Translations under genes and position numbers: made by a program | The notes under the pieces: generated by a model | What the model was told of the DNA's origin: nothing | The model's input: the letters and a program-made list of their open reading frames with translations, nothing else | The model's database searches: none | NCBI GenBank assembly: GCA_013824265.1 | Contig: PNNO01000005.1 | Location: 186,001 to 250,000, forward strand | Reading direction: 5' to 3' | From: a bacterium | GTDB lineage: Bacteria; Patescibacteriota; Gracilibacteria; UBA1369; PNNO01 | Length of the DNA stretch: 64,000 nt | In this document: positions 32,890-42,148 of the stretch, piece by piece | How the letters are laid out: each line of letters begins with the position of its first letter | How positions within the stretch are numbered: the stretch's first letter is position 1

Positions 32890-34635
32890 ATGCCAAAAGA
32901 TCCGGACAATTTGAATAACGGGACGGAGACAGAAAATGGAACTCCTAACTTGCCCAATGAAGATGGGGCGGTTAAGGGATGCTTAAAGTCGGTAAAGGAG
33001 GAGGTCTCTTTTCTTGATTTTGAGGAAAGGGTTTTATATGAACAGTTTGATGCGATATTAAAAAATCCGGAGGCAATGAAGCACTTAAATATTTCAACGG
33101 GGTCTTCTTTGACGGGTTCGCTGGGGACATGTGAAAGAATGGCGCTTGATACATATTCGGCTCAGCCCTACATAAAACCGGCCGGTTATCAAAATGACGA
33201 GGATATTAAATGCTTTTACGAACTTTTGCCTATTCGCCCGGGGCTTTTCCCGGATGCTCTTTTTGAGCATTTGTTTGATATAAAATTTAAGAAACCAAGA
33301 AATACTGTTCAGGGGGCAATGGAAAGAATGCCGTATTACCCTCTTCTAAGAAGGCTTTTGTCTACGCTACAGCCTATTTCTTTTAAGTCCGAGGGAAACG
33401 CCCACAAGGTTCAGAGTAATAGAATTTTTGCAATTACCGATCCGGAATTTCACGGAATTTTAATATCGCGCGTTCCGGAAAAGCAGAAAATAAACAACTA
33501 CCATCCCGACATTTACTCGGCGATAAGGTCTCAGGAGCATATGGTTCAGCAATATACGGATTGTAATCTTGGGGAGGTTAAAACTCTTGAGCAAATGCGG
33601 TATAAGGTTCAAAACATAATCGCGACTCTTCAAAACTGGAAGGGGATGCCACAGGAAAAAAGGGAGGAAGTAAAAAGCCTTATAGCTGAATTGGAGGAGC
33701 TTTTAAAACCGGATGTTAACGAGCACAAGAAAAAAGCGCACGAGCGTCTTGAAACTGCAAAGACTTTAAAAGATGAACAGATTGATCGAATAAATCCGAG
33801 TAGTACTTCGGCAAGGCTTGTGGGGTCTTTTAATGATCTACAAAAACGTGCCGCCGCGATTTTTAGCATTATGAATCATACAGGTTCGGATCTTGATCTT
33901 TTGCAAAGGATGCGGGAGTCGATGGAAATCACTTTCGATAAAGCGCGTGTTTCTTCGGATTTCGTTTTTGGTAAAGTTTATTTTAAACCTTTTGAAGAGA
34001 ATTTTACGTCGGCTGAAAGCATAAAAAGTGGTGCCAAAAAAGCTAACGTTGATCTGTATGACGAAAGCGGAAATGTTCCGCGCGGAATGACGTTTGGTTT
34101 AAAAGCTCTTGAGGATAACAAAGGAACACCTACACCTTTTAGGGAATGGGCGGAGGCTGTTCTTTCCAATCTTCGTATAGTTTACAAGCTCAATAAATAT
34201 ATAGCTTTGGGAAGGGTTGAAAACTCAGAAATAAAGACCGTTCACAGCGAAGTTATAAAGTATGCAAATGTGGCTCAGGAAGCTCTCAAATGCCAAAAGG
34301 TTCATAGGGTGTTTGCCGAAACTTTGGATGGAATTTTAAATAATCCGGAAGGAATAAGAGCGCCTTGGATGCTTGAGAAATTTGAACAACTTTGTGATGA
34401 GACTCCAAATTACAAAATAAAGTCTGTAATAGAAGAATTGATTGCCCTTCTTAATGAGTGGCAGGGTGATGTGCTTGCGGTTATTTCAGGCAAAAAAGAT
34501 GGCGAGACTATTCCTCCGGGCGAAGTTGAAGACAAAATAAACGAGTCGAACAAAATTTATAGAGATAAAGTTTACGAGCTCATAAAATCGTTTGATTTCA
34601 TGCCTATTATAAGCTCGCTGACAGCAAATGCTTAA
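32890..34635 (+). CDS. Large orphan protein, mostly helical
   Basis: 581 residues, no family recognised, no signal peptide or membrane helix. The N-terminus is polar (NNGTETENGTPNLPNEDGA). Residues 40-230 contain a possible globular domain with YYPLLRRLLSTLQPISF and AITDPEFHGILISRVPEK. Residues 230-320 are helical and charged (MPQEKREEVKSLIAELEELL). Further helical blocks run to the end (EDKINESNKIYRDKVYELIKSFDF). Strong own promoter, and its 3' end carries the -35 of the next gene. Comparable large orphans often occur only within one CPR phylum. Confidence 0.78.
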   Translation: MPKDPDNLNNGTETENGTPNLPNEDGAVKGCLKSVKEEVSFLDFEERVLYEQFDAILKNPEAMKHLNISTGSSLTGSLGTCERMALDTYSAQPYIKPAGYQNDEDIKCFYELLPIRPGLFPDALFEHLFDIKFKKPRNTVQGAMERMPYYPLLRRLLSTLQPISFKSEGNAHKVQSNRIFAITDPEFHGILISRVPEKQKINNYHPDIYSAIRSQEHMVQQYTDCNLGEVKTLEQMRYKVQNIIATLQNWKGMPQEKREEVKSLIAELEELLKPDVNEHKKKAHERLETAKTLKDEQIDRINPSSTSARLVGSFNDLQKRAAAIFSIMNHTGSDLDLLQRMRESMEITFDKARVSSDFVFGKVYFKPFEENFTSAESIKSGAKKANVDLYDESGNVPRGMTFGLKALEDNKGTPTPFREWAEAVLSNLRIVYKLNKYIALGRVENSEIKTVHSEVIKYANVAQEALKCQKVHRVFAETLDGILNNPEGIRAPWMLEKFEQLCDETPNYKIKSVIEELIALLNEWQGDVLAVISGKKDGETIPPGEVEDKINESNKIYRDKVYELIKSFDFMPIISSLTANA

Positions 34636-34646
34636 ACGTGTATAAT
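34618..34646 (+). promoter_or_regulatory. Promoter of the guanine deaminase gene
   Basis: CTGACA (34618-34623) inside the last codons of the upstream gene, 17 bases, TATAAT (34641-34646). Leader about 25 bases. Confidence 0.75.
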
Positions 34647-34677
34647 TTCGGTACAAGTCTTTATAACTTTTTTTGGC

Positions 34678-35904
34678 ATGGGGAAAAGATACCGTGGAGC
34701 GATTTTAAATCCGATAAACAGAAACGATATCGAGTTTTTCCAAAGCGGTTTTTTGGATGTTGATGATAACGGGCGGATAGAGGCGGTGGGGGATTTGGGC
34801 GATGCCGCGGAAGGGGATTTTGAAGGAAACTTGCTTATTATCCCGGCATTTGTGGACATTCATACGCATTTGCCACAGTTTGACGTTAGAGGAACTTTTA
34901 GCGGAAACGAGCTCTTGCCATGGTTAAAGGATTATATTTGGCCGGAAGAGGCAAAATGTGCCGATTTGGGGCATGTAAAAGATATAGCCGAGAGGTTTTA
35001 CCGTGATTTGATAAAGCACGGCACTTTGACGGCGGGAATTTACGGAACTATTCATGAAAGCGCGGTTTGCGAAATGATTGACTTGATGCCGATTCGCGGG
35101 CGCTTGGGTAAGGTGATTATGGACGCGAATTCGCCGGAAAATCTTAGCGAAACAACGGAAGAATCTTTGGAAATTACGGAAAGATTGTGCAAAAAATATG
35201 GGGATAAGCATGTGGTTACGCCGCGTTTTGCGCCTTCATGCTCTTTTGAAAGTATGAAAAAAGCGGCTGAAATAGCGCATAAATACGATTGTTTTATACA
35301 GACTCATTTAAGCGAAAATAAAGATGAAATTGCGTGGGTTAAAGAGCTTTTTCCGGATGCAAAAAATTACACGGATGTTTACTATAAAGCCGGCTTACTT
35401 GGGCCAAAAACAATAGTCGGACACGCTGTTCATTGCGATGATGACGAGCTTGAAACTTTAAAGAAAACAGGTACAAAAATAGCGCATTGCCCAACCTCGA
35501 ACGAGGCTTTAAAAAGCGGAACAATGCCGCTTGATAAAATAATTAAATTTGGCATTCCTTTCGCGCTTGCAACGGACGTTGGCGCGGGCCCAAAGACTTC
35601 CATGCTGGACGTTATGCGATGTTTTTTGAATGTTCACGGAAGCGGCCATAATGGCTTGCGTAATTCGCCGAATGTAAGTCCCGTTTCCGCTCTTTACTAC
35701 GCCACTTTAGCGGGCGCGGAAGTACTCGGGTACGGCGATGAAACCGGCAATTTTAAAAAAGGAAAATCGGCGGACTTTCTTGTTTTGGATATCAAAGTTG
35801 TTTCCGGCGAAAAACCCGACGAAATAATAAGAAAACTTACCCACGAATCCGACTACGATTCGATTGTAAAAGAAGCTTACTTGGGAGGGCGGAAACTAAA
35901 CTAA
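34678..35904 (+). CDS. guaD: Guanine deaminase-like amidohydrolase
   Basis: 408 residues of the metal-dependent amidohydrolase superfamily. Metal ligands visible: H62 and H64 (FVDIHTHLPQ), His in FIQTHLSENKDEI, His in TIVGHAVHC, and Asp in LATDVGAGPKTSML. GuaD-specific segments include HLPQ, LLPWLKDYIWPEE, KVIMDANSPENL, VTPRFAPSCS, KIAHCPTSNEALKSG. The enzyme converts guanine to xanthine and ammonia. No xanthine-using or other purine gene is nearby; in a reduced genome it may serve purine salvage or nitrogen release. Overlaps lon by four bases, convergent. Confidence 0.9.
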   Translation: MGKRYRGAILNPINRNDIEFFQSGFLDVDDNGRIEAVGDLGDAAEGDFEGNLLIIPAFVDIHTHLPQFDVRGTFSGNELLPWLKDYIWPEEAKCADLGHVKDIAERFYRDLIKHGTLTAGIYGTIHESAVCEMIDLMPIRGRLGKVIMDANSPENLSETTEESLEITERLCKKYGDKHVVTPRFAPSCSFESMKKAAEIAHKYDCFIQTHLSENKDEIAWVKELFPDAKNYTDVYYKAGLLGPKTIVGHAVHCDDDELETLKKTGTKIAHCPTSNEALKSGTMPLDKIIKFGIPFALATDVGAGPKTSMLDVMRCFLNVHGSGHNGLRNSPNVSPVSALYYATLAGAEVLGYGDETGNFKKGKSADFLVLDIKVVSGEKPDEIIRKLTHESDYDSIVKEAYLGGRKLN

Positions 35905-38258
35905 TCCTTCAACGCCACCTTTATGGCGTCATCCAGCGTTTTTGCGTAAACAAATTCGATTCCCTTTATCAAATGTTCCGGGATTTCTTTTATATCTTTC
36001 TCGTTGTCTTGCGGAACTATAATTGTTTTTATTCCGGATCTTCTTGCCGCTAAAACCTTTTCTTTAAGTCCGCCGATCGGAAGAATCCTTCCCTGAAGCG
36101 TTATTTCGCCCGTCATTGCGACATCGCGGCGTATTTTTTTGCCTGTAAAAAGGGAAAGTAAAGCCGTCCCAATGGTTATCCCCGCGGACGGTCCGTCTTT
36201 TGGAGTTGCCCCTTCCGGAACGTGAATATGTATGTCGGTTTTATCAAAAGCACTGTCTTTAATACCGTATTTTTTCGCATTGCTTCTTAAAAAACTTAAA
36301 GCCGCTTTTGCGGATTCCTGCATTATCTCGCCTAAATGTCCTGTTAAAATAAGTTGATTTTGTCCCGGCATTTTTGTGGCTTCTATAAAAATTATTTCTC
36401 CTCCCGCCTGTGTCCACGCAAGTCCGGTTGCGATTCCGGCCATATCTTTTTCCTGTTTCATATCTTCGTAAAACTGCTCAACTCCAAGCAATTTCGGGAT
36501 GTCTTTCTTTGTGATTTTTGTAATTTTCTTGCCTTCTTCGATCATTTTCTTTGCTATTTTTCTGCATATTTTCCCGATTTCACGCTCCAAATCACGCAGA
36601 CCCGCCTCACGCGTGTATCTTCTTATTATGTAGGCGATAGCTTCCTCGTCCAAAGTAAACGGATTCTTCTCAAGCCCGTTGAATTTTAATTGTTTAGGTA
36701 AAAGATATTTTTTTGCGATCTGAATTTTCTCTTCTTCTATATATCCCGGTAGCTCTATTATCTCCATTCTGTCCAAAAGAGCGGGTGGAATAGGATCCAA
36801 AATATTCGCTGTCGTTATAAAAAATGTGTTTGAAAGGTCAAAAGGCACATCCAGATAGTGGTCGTTAAAGGCAAAATTAAGTTCCGGATCCAAGACTTCT
36901 ATTAGAGCGGAAGCGGGATCTCCCTGGAAATTTCCGATTCCAAGTTTATCAATTTCATCCAACATTATTACAGGATTTTTTTCACCGGCACGTTTTAACT
37001 GTTGAATTATATTTCCCGGCATCGCACCTACATAAGTGCGTCTGTGTCCGCGTATTTCGGATTCGTCGTGCATACCGCCAAGAGACATTTGCACGAATTT
37101 GCGACCCAAAGAGCGCGCTATACTTCTTCCAAGTGAAGATTTTCCAACTCCCGGAGGCCCAACAAAACACATTATTGTTGCTCCCGGTTTTTCCTGCATC
37201 TGGCAAATCGCCAAATATTCCAAAATTCTTTCTTTTATTTGTTCAAGTCCATAATGATCTTCGTCCAAAATTTTTCTTGCCTTCTTGATGTCTATTTTTG
37301 TTTTACTGCTCTTGTCCCAAGGCATTGAATAAAGCCATTCAATGTATGTGTGAACAACTTCGTATTCAGGTGAAATCGGATAAATTCTCTTTAATCTTTT
37401 AAGTTCATCCATGGCGATTTTCTCAATTTCTTCAGGCATTTTCGCCTTTTTTATTTCATTTTCAAGATGTTTTATTTCTTTTAGTTCAGCCATTTTACCC
37501 TCGTCATCTCCTTCTCCGAGTTCTTTTTGAATGGCCTTAAGTTCCTGTCTTAACAAGAAATCTTTTTCATTTTTGTTCATTTCTCTTTCAACTTCGGAAT
37601 GAATTTTCCCGCGCACCTGAAGCAGACGCATTTCTCTTGAAAGTTGTCTGACGGTCTGACGCATGCGGTTTATTGTATCGCTCATTTCCAGCATGAACTG
37701 TTTCTCCGGAATCGGAAGAGTTAAATATGAGCACGCAAGATTCGTTAGTTCTTCGTAATCATTTATATTCTGCAGATTTATTAAAATATCATCGGCCAAT
37801 GGCTTTCCAAGTGAGGAACTTATTTCCAGTTGTTGTTTCATCTCCATTGCCAAAGCGTCTCCTTCTTCGGATTTTTCAAGAGTCGGGATCAGTTCTTTTA
37901 TGTTTGCTTTTAAATACGGAATTTCCTGTGTGTATTTTGAAATTTCAAAACGCGTTATTCCTTCAACAAGGAGCATAGCGTCGCCGGAATGACCTTTAAT
38001 TACCTGCAAAACTTTACATGCCGTGCCAACCTTATATAGATTGTCGGTTGGAGGGACAGGTTTTTCCGCATTTTTGTATGTTGTCAGCCCAATTAATTCC
38101 TCGTTCTGCATTTTTTCCTCAAGAACACTTAAATAATCGGGATTTTTTACATAAACCGAAACAACCATTGTTGGAAAAAGCACAATTTCTTTTATTGGCA
38201 GAATGAAAATGTTTTCGGGTAGTTGATACTTTTCGCCGTCTTTTGTTTTTATATGCAT
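35901..38258 (-). CDS. lon: ATP-dependent Lon protease
   Basis: 785 residues, full LonA architecture: N-terminal substrate domain ([23 protein letters not shown]), AAA+ module with Walker [14 protein letters not shown] and Walker [13 protein letters not shown], and the protease domain with Ser691 in DGPSAGIT and Lys732 in [12 protein letters not shown]. It degrades misfolded and regulatory proteins in the cytosol. Own promoter upstream (38284-38312). Nothing unusual in length or motifs. Confidence 0.97.
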   Translation of the reverse strand: MHIKTKDGEKYQLPENIFILPIKEIVLFPTMVVSVYVKNPDYLSVLEEKMQNEELIGLTTYKNAEKPVPPTDNLYKVGTACKVLQVIKGHSGDAMLLVEGITRFEISKYTQEIPYLKANIKELIPTLEKSEEGDALAMEMKQQLEISSSLGKPLADDILINLQNINDYEELTNLACSYLTLPIPEKQFMLEMSDTINRMRQTVRQLSREMRLLQVRGKIHSEVEREMNKNEKDFLLRQELKAIQKELGEGDDEGKMAELKEIKHLENEIKKAKMPEEIEKIAMDELKRLKRIYPISPEYEVVHTYIEWLYSMPWDKSSKTKIDIKKARKILDEDHYGLEQIKERILEYLAICQMQEKPGATIMCFVGPPGVGKSSLGRSIARSLGRKFVQMSLGGMHDESEIRGHRRTYVGAMPGNIIQQLKRAGEKNPVIMLDEIDKLGIGNFQGDPASALIEVLDPELNFAFNDHYLDVPFDLSNTFFITTANILDPIPPALLDRMEIIELPGYIEEEKIQIAKKYLLPKQLKFNGLEKNPFTLDEEAIAYIIRRYTREAGLRDLEREIGKICRKIAKKMIEEGKKITKITKKDIPKLLGVEQFYEDMKQEKDMAGIATGLAWTQAGGEIIFIEATKMPGQNQLILTGHLGEIMQESAKAALSFLRSNAKKYGIKDSAFDKTDIHIHVPEGATPKDGPSAGITIGTALLSLFTGKKIRRDVAMTGEITLQGRILPIGGLKEKVLAARRSGIKTIIVPQDNEKDIKEIPEHLIKGIEFVYAKTLDDAIKVALKD

Positions 38259-38283
38259 ATTTTTCTTCTAAATTACTTGTATT

Positions 38284-38312
38284 ATTATACATCAAAATAT
38301 ACCGAATGTCCA
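38284..38312 (-). promoter_or_regulatory. Promoter of lon
   Basis: Minus strand: TGGACA (38307-38312), 17 bases, TATAAT (38284-38289). Leader about 20 bases. No CIRCE or similar heat-shock repeat seen. Confidence 0.75.
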
Positions 38313-38322
38313 CTTGTGTGGC

Positions 38323-38351
38323 TTTAGAAAAAGGCTAATTTATGGTATTAT
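38323..38351 (+). promoter_or_regulatory. Promoter of the cupredoxin gene
   Basis: TTTAGA (38323-38328), 17 bases, TATTAT (38346-38351) with extended TGG. Back to back with the lon promoter. Confidence 0.6.
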
Positions 38352-38386
38352 TATACGATTTATAAAAATAAATAATCAAAAAAAAC

Positions 38387-39211
38387 ATGGATAATAAAAC
38401 AAAAATAAATACAGCCATTTCGGTTGTGCTTGTAACCCTTATTACAGGGCTTGCTTATTGGGTTCAAATGCCGGCAAAAGATCTAAAGGCCGAGCTTATT
38501 GATACCGATACAGTTCTTGTGCGCATTCAGGATTTTGCTTTTGATCCGGATATAGTTCGCATAGAACCTGAAGCTACGGTTAGCTGGCTTCATGATGAAT
38601 CTGAAGGCAATGCTGATGTTCAGCACACTGTGTCTTCTTATGACCCTGCAGATACATCTGCACAGGGAAAAGCCTTTGCAAGTTCATTGATGTCCCTTGG
38701 TGATACTTTTAGTTTCACTTTTAATGACCCGGGAGTTTACAACTACAATTGTTCTCTTTATCCGTTTATGACGGGAAAAGTATGTGTTGGTGAAGAATCT
38801 GAAGCTTTAGATAAAGATTGTATGATTGACGCGGTGGCTACAGATACAGTTGATACAACGGATACAACTGTGCCGGTTGTTGAAGACACTGAAGAGGAAG
38901 TAGTAGTAGACGAAACTTTGCTTGAAGAAGAAGTTGCGCCGGTTGTTGAAGATACGCAGGAAGAGATAGTTACAGATCCAATTGAAGATACCGACCTTCT
39001 GCCTGCCGCCGACGAAGATTTCGACATAATTGATTATAGTGGAAGCGAGGTTGTTGTTTTAACACAGGAACAGGCTTTAACTACTACCTCTGCAAATATC
39101 ACGGCGACCGACAAGGAGCTTGCAAGTTCAGGTCCCGGAGAAGTGATTTACCTGTTTGCGGCGATTTTTGCTCTTTTTATGGGAAGCAGACTTGCCCGAA
39201 ATCAAGCATAG
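38387..39211 (+). CDS. Surface cupredoxin-like protein with altered copper site
   Basis: 274 residues. N-terminal helix/signal (INTAISVVLVTLITGLAYWVQ), a plastocyanin-type domain at about 40-145 (VLVRIQDFAFDPDIVRIEPEATVSWLHDE; VQHTVSS; DPGVYNYNCSLYPFMTGKVCV), a long Asp/Glu/Thr-rich stalk, and a C-terminal LASSGPGE motif followed by a membrane helix (VIYLFAAIFALFMGS) and RLARNQA. Of the four blue-copper ligands, His (QHT), Cys (NCS) and Met (PFM) are present, but the second His of the usual CxLHPxM is Tyr. The tail has the build of a sortase sorting signal. It may be an electron carrier or a redox-dead surface domain. Confidence 0.85.
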   Translation: MDNKTKINTAISVVLVTLITGLAYWVQMPAKDLKAELIDTDTVLVRIQDFAFDPDIVRIEPEATVSWLHDESEGNADVQHTVSSYDPADTSAQGKAFASSLMSLGDTFSFTFNDPGVYNYNCSLYPFMTGKVCVGEESEALDKDCMIDAVATDTVDTTDTTVPVVEDTEEEVVVDETLLEEEVAPVVEDTQEEIVTDPIEDTDLLPAADEDFDIIDYSGSEVVVLTQEQALTTTSANITATDKELASSGPGEVIYLFAAIFALFMGSRLARNQA

Positions 39212-39215
39212 TTGT

Positions 39216-39250
39216 AAACTTAGCCCTGCTAACAATAGTAGGGTTTAGTT
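39216..39250 (+). promoter_or_regulatory. Hairpin before cdaA
   Basis: Imperfect inverted repeat: AAACT(39216-39220)...CCCT...CT pairs with AG...AGGG...AGTTT, centred on AACAAT. It lies between the cupredoxin stop and the cdaA ATG (39252), without a long T run. It could weaken read-through or serve as a leader hairpin for cdaA. Confidence 0.4.
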
Positions 39251-39251
39251 T

Positions 39252-40115
39252 ATGGATTTTATAAATAAAGCTTTGGCGGACTTTATTCTTTTTATCTCCC
39301 GTGAAGTTGGTGCGTTTTGGGAGAATCTTTTGTTGATGCAGTTTTCTTGGCCGCAGGTAATCATTGATATACTCCTTGTTTCAATCGTTTTTTACTATCT
39401 TTTTGTACTTTTAAGAGGAAGCAGAGCTGTTCATATTATAATTGGACTTACAATCCTTGCGTTCATTTTTGTCTTGAGTAATATCCTGCAACTTGTAGCC
39501 ACAGGATGGCTTTTGGACAGATTCCTTACGCTTATACTTGTTGCGATACCGGTTATTTTCCAACAGGAACTTCGCAGAGGGCTTGAGAAGCTTGGGCAGA
39601 CAAGGATTTTTACGAGTACAGAGGTTCGCTCATCCAACATACTTATAAGCAATCTTGTTGAGGCCAGTGTTATTATGGCTGAAAATAAAATAGGAGCCTT
39701 GATAGTTCTTCATGATGAAGTCTCCCTTTTTGAATATGCGGAAACGGGCGTTCCAATTAATGGTAAAATTACAAAAGAACTTCTTTTGAATATATTCTTT
39801 CCAAAGTCACCTTTGCATGATGGAGCAATTATTATTAAAGGTGAAAAGATTGTTGCAGCGGCTTGTGTACTCCCTCATTCTTACAAAACCACCGATCATG
39901 CGCTTGGAACACGGCACAAGGCGGCGCTTGGGCTTGCCGAGAATACGGATGCTCATGTGATTGTTGTTTCGGAAGAGAAGGGGACTATTTCTTATGCTCA
40001 TGACGGAAGACTTGAAAAAAATATTACGCCGGAAAGATTGCAGAAATTTTTGGAAGAGTTTTACAAACCAAAAAATGGCAAAATGAAGAGAATTTTTAAC
40101 AGGAAATCGTTATGA
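39252..40115 (+). CDS. cdaA: Diadenylate cyclase CdaA
   Basis: 287 residues; joins two ATP into c-di-AMP at the membrane. Three N-terminal helices (VIIDILLVSIVFYYLFVLL, HIIIGLTILAFIFVLSNIL, FLTLILVAIPVIF) precede the DAC domain, with PVIFQQELRRGLEKLGQ, the catalytic LHDGAIII, and GTRHKAALGLAENTDAHVIVVSEEKGTIS (usually RHRAA; here RHKAA). c-di-AMP controls potassium and osmotic balance and is essential in many Gram-positives. Stop and start of the next gene overlap as ATGA, giving the standard cdaA-cdaR pair. Confidence 0.96.
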   Translation: MDFINKALADFILFISREVGAFWENLLLMQFSWPQVIIDILLVSIVFYYLFVLLRGSRAVHIIIGLTILAFIFVLSNILQLVATGWLLDRFLTLILVAIPVIFQQELRRGLEKLGQTRIFTSTEVRSSNILISNLVEASVIMAENKIGALIVLHDEVSLFEYAETGVPINGKITKELLLNIFFPKSPLHDGAIIIKGEKIVAAACVLPHSYKTTDHALGTRHKAALGLAENTDAHVIVVSEEKGTISYAHDGRLEKNITPERLQKFLEEFYKPKNGKMKRIFNRKSL

Positions 40116-41335
40116 AGAAATTTTTGGCAAATTGGGAGCTAAAAATTCTTGCGGTTATGTCGGCAATGATATTCTGGTTTCTTGTTGTTGGAACTGAAAA
40201 CACTTTTTATACTTTCCCGGAAAAGATTCCGGTTAAGGCGTTTAACCTGGCTAATGATCTTGTTGTTTCCGATGATTTGTCTACAGTTTCGTTGAGGCTT
40301 AAAATAGGAAATCGTGAAAGCATAAAGAATTTAACGGTTGATGATTTTAGCGCGTTCATTGATCTTGAAGGGCAAAAAGAAGGTGAAGTTACAGTAAGAG
40401 TAGAGGTTAGTTCAAGGAGTTCGGACATTGCCGTGGTAAAGGTTGAACCGTCGGAAATTAAGGTGAAAATAGAAAAAACAAGTGAGAAAGAGGTGTCTAT
40501 TGATCATAAAATAGAAGGAAATACGGCTGAAGGATTTCAGGTTGAAAACGTCGAAATTTCAAAAGAAAAAGTTCTTATAAAAGGTTCTCAGGAGGTCCTT
40601 GACGGTGTTTCCAAGATAACCGCTTTGATTGAACTTGATAATAACCGTGAGGATTTAAGCGCAACTGTTCCGTTGGTTGCTTACGACGGAGAGGGAAATA
40701 TAATCCCGGATATTAAGTTTAATGAAGGTGAAGATGAAGTTGACGTGACGGTTTTAATTTCGCAGTTTAAAAATCAGAAAATTTTGGGAGTTAAGCCAAA
40801 TGTTGTTGGCACGCCCGACGATTCGGTTTGGATCAAATCAATCAATGTTAATCCGTCATATATTGTGGCAAAAGGCGATCAGCAGGCCTTGGAAGGCTTG
40901 GAATTCGCGAGCACGCAGGATATTAATGTTGACGGACTAAAGGAGAACAAAACTTTTACGGTTTTGGTTGCCGATTTGCCTGAAGGTATTGAAGTTGAAA
41001 ACGGCTCCATTAACGTTTCAATTGAGGTTCAAAGTTATGAGTCCGTTGGGTCGACAACACAAAGAAAAACTGTGAACGTGCCTTTGATAGTGAAGAAATT
41101 TAAGACGGTTCAGAGGGAGAGCACAATAGATCCGCCTTCGTTAACTTTAGTCGCGGAAGGGGCGCAGGAAGATTTGGATAAAATAAGCGATTCATTGAAA
41201 ATTGAACTTGATATATCAAACATAAGTCAGTCCGGAGGAACGCTTGATACAAGCTCTTATAATTTGGATCTGCCAAACGGGGTAAATGTTGTTAGCTTAA
41301 CACCGCAGGTTGTTACTGTGACTTGGAATCAATAA
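40112..41335 (+). CDS. cdaR: CdaR/YbbR-domain regulator of CdaA
   Basis: 407 residues. An N-terminal membrane helix (LKILAVMSAMIFWFLVVG) places the rest outside; then about four YbbR repeats with strand patterns such as FPEKIPVKAFNLANDLVVS, SVSLRLKIG, VKVEPSEIKVKIEKTSEKEV, VNPSYIVAKGDQQALEGL and IDPPSLTLVAEGAQEDLDKI. YbbR (CdaR) proteins bind and tune CdaA. Translationally coupled to cdaA. The last 23 bases overlap the convergent small gene at 41313. Confidence 0.92.
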   Translation: MKKFLANWELKILAVMSAMIFWFLVVGTENTFYTFPEKIPVKAFNLANDLVVSDDLSTVSLRLKIGNRESIKNLTVDDFSAFIDLEGQKEGEVTVRVEVSSRSSDIAVVKVEPSEIKVKIEKTSEKEVSIDHKIEGNTAEGFQVENVEISKEKVLIKGSQEVLDGVSKITALIELDNNREDLSATVPLVAYDGEGNIIPDIKFNEGEDEVDVTVLISQFKNQKILGVKPNVVGTPDDSVWIKSINVNPSYIVAKGDQQALEGLEFASTQDINVDGLKENKTFTVLVADLPEGIEVENGSINVSIEVQSYESVGSTTQRKTVNVPLIVKKFKTVQRESTIDPPSLTLVAEGAQEDLDKISDSLKIELDISNISQSGGTLDTSSYNLDLPNGVNVVSLTPQVVTVTWNQ

Positions 41336-41681
41336 CTATTTCATCAAGTTTCCTAAGAAGTTCTTCGGCTCTTAAGTCGTCTTTTTCGCGCTCGACGGCT
41401 TCGGCATTTTTTCTTATTTCTCTTTCAGCCTGTTTTTCAAGCTGGTTTGCTTCGGCGATTAGTTTATTTATCTCTTCTGCGTCTTCCTGGAGAGTCTCAT
41501 TTAATTTTTCGACCTGTTTTACTTCTTCTTCAAGAACGTCGATAAATCTGAGCATTGTTTCTTCGTCTGCTGCAAGCATTGATTTTTCGCGCTCTTCACG
41601 CTCTTGCACAGGCAAACCTTGAATCGCAACCGAGTTTGCAATCAACTCACTCAACCTGTTTTTAACTTCAGATGATTCCAT
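41313..41681 (-). CDS. Hypothetical coiled-coil protein
   Basis: 122 residues, nearly all coiled coil by charge pattern (DVLEEEVKQVEKLNETLQEDAEEINKLIAEANQLEKQAEREIRKNAEAVEREKDDLRAEELLRKL, read over the C-terminal two thirds). No signal peptide, membrane helix or family. Third gene of a minus-strand run (42835 to 41313) with 8-13 base spacing, probably co-transcribed. It overlaps the end of cdaR by 23 bases. Confidence 0.72.
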   Translation of the reverse strand: MESSEVKNRLSELIANSVAIQGLPVQEREEREKSMLAADEETMLRFIDVLEEEVKQVEKLNETLQEDAEEINKLIAEANQLEKQAEREIRKNAEAVEREKDDLRAEELLRKLDEIVIDSKSQ

Positions 41682-41689
41682 GTTGGTTT

Positions 41690-42076
41690 TTAAAAGTCCG
41701 GTCTATTAACATCGACAGGTCCCTTTTTTTGTGGTTCTTCTGGTTTGCCGAAGTCTGGCTCGTTAACGTCGATTGGTCCCTTTTTTCGTGGTTCTTCTGG
41801 TTTGCCGAAGTCTGGCTCGTTAATATCCGGAAGTTTTGGTTTCCCTAATTTTGCTTCCAATTTGGCTATTGTTTCATTTGTTCTTTTTAACATTTGTTTG
41901 AGATTTTCATTTCCAGGAAAATGTTTAAGCTGCTTTTCAATTTTTGTTTTCAATTCATACTGCTTTTCTAAAGTGGCCTTTACAGCTTTTGCATCCGGAT
42001 GATTTTTTTGATTTTCTTTTTGGTTAGTACGTGTTTCTTTCCGTTCGGTTCCCTTTGGACCTTCCGGCCCGGCCAT
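41690..42076 (-). CDS. Hypothetical protein with C-terminal Pro-rich tandem repeats
   Basis: About 129 residues from ATG 42076 (frame open to 42136). N-terminal low-complexity (GPEGPKGTERKETRTNQKENQKNHPD), a short coiled coil (LEKQYELKTKIEKQLKHF... KRTNETIAKLEAKL), then 2.3 copies of a 19-residue repeat, D-[IV]-N-x-P-D-F-G-K-P-E-E-P-x-K-K-G-P-[IV]. The repeat suggests a flexible binding or spacer segment. No family recognised. Middle gene of the orphan run. Confidence 0.7.
   Translation of the reverse strand: MAGPEGPKGTERKETRTNQKENQKNHPDAKAVKATLEKQYELKTKIEKQLKHFPGNENLKQMLKRTNETIAKLEAKLGKPKLPDINEPDFGKPEEPRKKGPIDVNEPDFGKPEEPQKKGPVDVNRPDF
41693..41833. repeat. 57-base tandem repeat
   Basis: Two full copies (41705-41761 and 41762-41818) plus partial copies at both ends. 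The full copies differ at only a few bases (for example ATTAACATCGACAGG against GTTAACGTCGATTGG). Period 57 bases, 19 codons, inside the 41690 gene. Prone to copy-number change by slippage. Confidence 0.9.
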
Positions 42077-42148
42077 GAATACCAACCTGTTTTCATTGAA
42101 CAGATTTAACGTGTAGTAATGTATTGGATTTTTCATGTATATTTTTGT

